From DAONDQ01 sp035402645 (GTDB taxonomy: Bacteria > Cloacimonadota > Cloacimonadia > Cloacimonadales > DAONDQ01), in the NCBI GenBank assembly GCA_035402645.1, contig DAONDQ010000027.1:1-27155 (forward strand): 27,155 nucleotides of DNA, written 5' to 3'. The position numbers were made by a program, and so were the translations under genes. The notes beneath the pieces were generated by a model. That model made no database searches and had not been told where the DNA came from. It was given only the letters and a program-made list of their open reading frames with translations. Positions 24,467-27,155 of this stretch are shown here, piece by piece. Within the stretch, counting starts at the first letter, position 1; each line of letters starts with the position of its first letter.

Positions 24467-27155
24467 ATGAAGAGAATGGCTTTAATTTTTGCAATTATGT
24501 TCATCGTAAGCTTGGGTGCATTATTTGCGACAAACCTTGTGAGCGAGAATATCCAAAATTGGACGTCACGTGGCAGCTATGCTACCTGGACGCAAGCGAT
24601 CTCAGTTGGAACAGTCAACATGACTCAGTGTATGGTTGCTCCCACAGGCGCTGCCAGCGGTACCGGTACAACCGGTTATGTTCAGATGCAGGCAAGCACT
24701 GGAATCATTGAAATTCCTGCACTCAGTTCTATTGGAACGATTGAATTTCACATTCATGCAGGTGGTGCCAGTCGTACAGCTAAGATTCAGCAGAATATCA
24801 GTGGAACTTGGACCGATGTCTATACCATCACAGGTATTGGCACAACCGGTGCAACATTCACCTATAATCTGAATTCAGCAACAACTGCACAGATTCGCTT
24901 ATCAACACCAAGTTCTGCAATTTATGTTCATGATATCATCATTACAGATTATGTAACAGGTTCAGCTCCGGCAGCACCTGTTGCCACAGCAGCAACAAGC
25001 CTGTTGACTAACGGCTTTACTGCAAACTGGAATGCATCTTCTACTGCTACCAGCTATCGTCTTGATGTATCAACCGTGAATACTTTCGCTTCATACGTGA
25101 GTGGATATCAGGATTTAACTGTCAATGGACTAACACAGAGTGTAACAGGTTTGAATCCATCTACAACCTACTACTATCGTGTCAGGGCAGTCAATACGTA
25201 TGGAACAAGCGGCAATTCCAATACCATAACCGCTGTTACTGCTGACCTACCTGTTGCTCCGGATATCCCAGTGGCGATTGCTGCCACGAATGTTGCGTCA
25301 GATGGTTTTACTGCAAATTGGAATGCGGCTGCACATGCAGATTCTTATCGTTTGGACGTATCAACTTCAAATTCATTTTCCAGTTATGTTTCCGGTTATC
25401 AGGATTTAACTGTCAGTGGGCTGTCCCAAGCAATTACGGGACTTTCTCCAGTAACAGATTATTATTATAGGGTTCGTGCATACAATACAGTTGGAACGAG
25501 TGATAATTCAAATACAATTACTGCTACGACATTAGCTGCTCCATTCTTGACTGAAGGTTTTGAGACTTCTGTTACAGCAACTCCACCTACAGGCTGGACA
25601 CTTTCTTCCTCAGGATCTTATATTAATATTGCTGCTGGTAGTTCTCATGGTGGAACTCATTATGCAGGAACCAATGCTCTCAATGGCTGGATTAGCACAC
25701 CTCAGATTGTTAATCCCGTATCGATGACTTTCTGGGCGCGTACCTCTGCTGCATCTGCTAACTTTACATTAGCAATTCAGTACAGCTCAGACAATTCCAA
25801 TTGGACTGATGCTACCACTTTTACAGCGACACCTACGGATGCAGGTACTGTGACCAGTACTTATTCCCTGAAATCAGTTACCCTGAATTTAACGGGAAGT
25901 TATTATATTCGTTGGTGCATGACTGCACGTAGTGGTGGAAGTTTTTATTTTGACGATGTAGCAATTTATGCAAATCCACCCACAACTGTCCCGATTACAG
26001 TAACATCAAACATCACTGGTGCAAAGATCTACCGTAATTCGATCGACAGCGGGTTCACTACACCTCATATTTTCGATGAAGAAATTGCCGATGTAGTGAC
26101 ATACGAAGTTCAATCAATCTCAACAATGGTAACTCCAAGCTCACAGGAAATTACTGTTAGTGAAGAAGAAACCGTTACATTTACATATACGAATCAGCCC
26201 AGTTCCACAGGTGGAACTTCTGCTGTTGCTGCAGGTGCAGGTTCAATATCTGTTCCCGCCACCTCTGGTGTTACAGTTACCGGTAATGTGACGGCTCCCG
26301 GTTTGCTGGTTGTGACCCAGGTCACACCTTCTGCAAAGGGAACCTACAATGGTTACCTCCATGTTTCAACTGTCTACCAGGTTTGGACAAGTGATACTGA
26401 CATGCTGAATGGTGGTTCACTGTCATTCGCATATACACCTACAACCCCGAATTATGTTGCTGTGCACTGGGGTGGAGCCAACAATGGATACTATCCTGTT
26501 GATCATCCTGAAACTGCCGGCATACCGACTCCCGGTTATGCATTCAATGGTGTAACAAGCCAGTATGGATACAATCTGGGTATTGCCCCATTTACGGGTG
26601 CAAGTTATATTGGTGGTGTTTTAACGATAGCACCAATCCCAACTTATTCTGCAAAGGGTCCTGGTGTCTTTGAGATCATTCTCAATGGTGGAGATTATGA
26701 TCTTCCTGTTGAATTGTCTTCCTTTACAGCTGTTTCTGCAACAGCCCAGTTAATGGTCACACTCAACTGGACAACTGAATCCGAAAGCAATAATCTTGGT
26801 TTTTATGTACTGCGTTCTGAAGACAGCAATATTTCAAATGCAGTCAATATGAATGCCAATATCATTAACGGAACGAATTCTTCTACTCATCATTCATACA
26901 GTTTCCAGGATCAGACCGTGGAAGCTCCGCAAACTTATTATTACTGGTTGGAAAATGTCGATTACAGTGGTATCAGCAGATATACAGGTCCTGTGATGGT
27001 CAATGTACTTGAACAGGGTGATCCGAACACACCACCTGTTACACCCGGTCAGGTTACGAAGCTGTTCAGCGCATATCCGAATCCATTCAATCCTCAGACC
27101 ATGATTTCTTTTGAATTGAAGACTGAAAGCGATGTATCCGTTCAGATATTCAATG
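24467..27155 (+). CDS. large secreted FN3/PEGA/HWGG-module protein with sorting domain, 3' end missing
   Basis: Open from ATG 24467 to the window end: 896 complete codons, no stop yet. AAGGAGAG precedes the ATG. Signal peptide about 1-20 (KRMALIFAIMFIVSLGALFA). A beta-rich N-terminal domain (21-165) is followed by two closely similar FN3 repeats (166-258 and 265-358, sharing GFTANWNA, SYRLDVST, YVSGYQDLTV, YYYRVRA), a cleaved-adhesin-like domain (360-501, TEGFETS to YFDDVAIY), a PEGA-like segment (507-580, TSNITGAKIYRNS), the HWGG module (about 600-745, YNGYLHV, VHWGGANNGYYPVDHPETAG), and an LPVELSSF...GFYVLRSED module (745-850). The start of a FlgD-like sorting domain (from 866, AYPNPFNPQT) suggests only some 60 residues are missing. 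Likely a surface or secreted protein using type IX-like export. Function unknown. Confidence 0.9.
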   Translation, partial: MKRMALIFAIMFIVSLGALFATNLVSENIQNWTSRGSYATWTQAISVGTVNMTQCMVAPTGAASGTGTTGYVQMQASTGIIEIPALSSIGTIEFHIHAGGASRTAKIQQNISGTWTDVYTITGIGTTGATFTYNLNSATTAQIRLSTPSSAIYVHDIIITDYVTGSAPAAPVATAATSLLTNGFTANWNASSTATSYRLDVSTVNTFASYVSGYQDLTVNGLTQSVTGLNPSTTYYYRVRAVNTYGTSGNSNTITAVTADLPVAPDIPVAIAATNVASDGFTANWNAAAHADSYRLDVSTSNSFSSYVSGYQDLTVSGLSQAITGLSPVTDYYYRVRAYNTVGTSDNSNTITATTLAAPFLTEGFETSVTATPPTGWTLSSSGSYINIAAGSSHGGTHYAGTNALNGWISTPQIVNPVSMTFWARTSAASANFTLAIQYSSDNSNWTDATTFTATPTDAGTVTSTYSLKSVTLNLTGSYYIRWCMTARSGGSFYFDDVAIYANPPTTVPITVTSNITGAKIYRNSIDSGFTTPHIFDEEIADVVTYEVQSISTMVTPSSQEITVSEEETVTFTYTNQPSSTGGTSAVAAGAGSISVPATSGVTVTGNVTAPGLLVVTQVTPSAKGTYNGYLHVSTVYQVWTSDTDMLNGGSLSFAYTPTTPNYVAVHWGGANNGYYPVDHPETAGIPTPGYAFNGVTSQYGYNLGIAPFTGASYIGGVLTIAPIPTYSAKGPGVFEIILNGGDYDLPVELSSFTAVSATAQLMVTLNWTTESESNNLGFYVLRSEDSNISNAVNMNANIINGTNSSTHHSYSFQDQTVEAPQTYYYWLENVDYSGISRYTGPVMVNVLEQGDPNTPPVTPGQVTKLFSAYPNPFNPQTMISFELKTESDVSVQIFN

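Overview
The window looks like chromosomal DNA from a Gram-negative bacterium of the FCB superphylum, most plausibly Cloacimonadota (Cloacimonetes) or a close relative. The evidence is a series of very large secreted beta-sandwich proteins with Sec signal peptides, 'cleaved adhesin' and fibronectin-III (FN3) modules, and FlgD-like C-terminal sorting domains of the YPNPFNP...GxYFYK...KMILLK type. That type is used by type IX-like (Por) secretion in Bacteroidetes and in FCB lineages such as Cloacimonadota. The phylum assignment is inference from protein style. No rRNA, tRNA or housekeeping marker is present.

Left part (1-4110, minus strand). A divergent operon starts near 4110. It encodes a three-domain signalling protein (receiver, PP2C/SpoIIE phosphatase, RsbW-type ATPase), then an 8-bp-overlapping GT2 glycosyltransferase. 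After a 319-bp spacer filled with a dispersed repeat come a GT4 glycosyltransferase and the start of a four-helix-bundle (S23/IVP-like) protein cut by the window edge. The theme is signalling plus surface-glycan assembly.

Middle and right part (5101-27155, plus strand). Seven consecutive genes all encode exported proteins: a 2810-aa multi-domain adhesin-like protein; a 229-aa protein made of one domain duplicated; a 631-aa sorting-domain protein; an unrecognised 171-aa secreted protein; a 1189-aa FN3/adhesin protein; an M6-family metalloprotease; and a large protein that runs off the right end. Good rho-independent terminators follow the third, fourth, fifth and sixth of these. TTGAC-type promoter candidates precede the first, fourth, fifth and seventh. 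The block therefore appears to be several independent transcription units rather than one operon, except that the second and third genes (15-bp gap) are probably co-transcribed, perhaps together with the first.

Intergenic DNA is unusually structured. There are three copies of a composite repeat (CCCCCTT...AAGGGGG hairpins around a conserved core, then TTCGACAGGCTCAGTACG, then AACTTTT heptad tandem repeats), two clusters of REP-like palindromes (CCTGAGGT...ACCTTAGG), and one long phased palindrome between the two divergent transcription units. Two glycosyltransferase genes actually end inside heptad repeats, which gives both the C-terminus KVKN-stop.

The strongest candidates for undescribed biology are a ~140-aa module with an HWGG...GYYP signature shared by two sorting-domain proteins, the duplicated-domain 229-aa protein, the ~365-aa super-repeat of the giant protein (which has no recognisable sorting domain), and the phased palindrome. 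No CRISPR array, insertion sequence, phage or defence module was seen.
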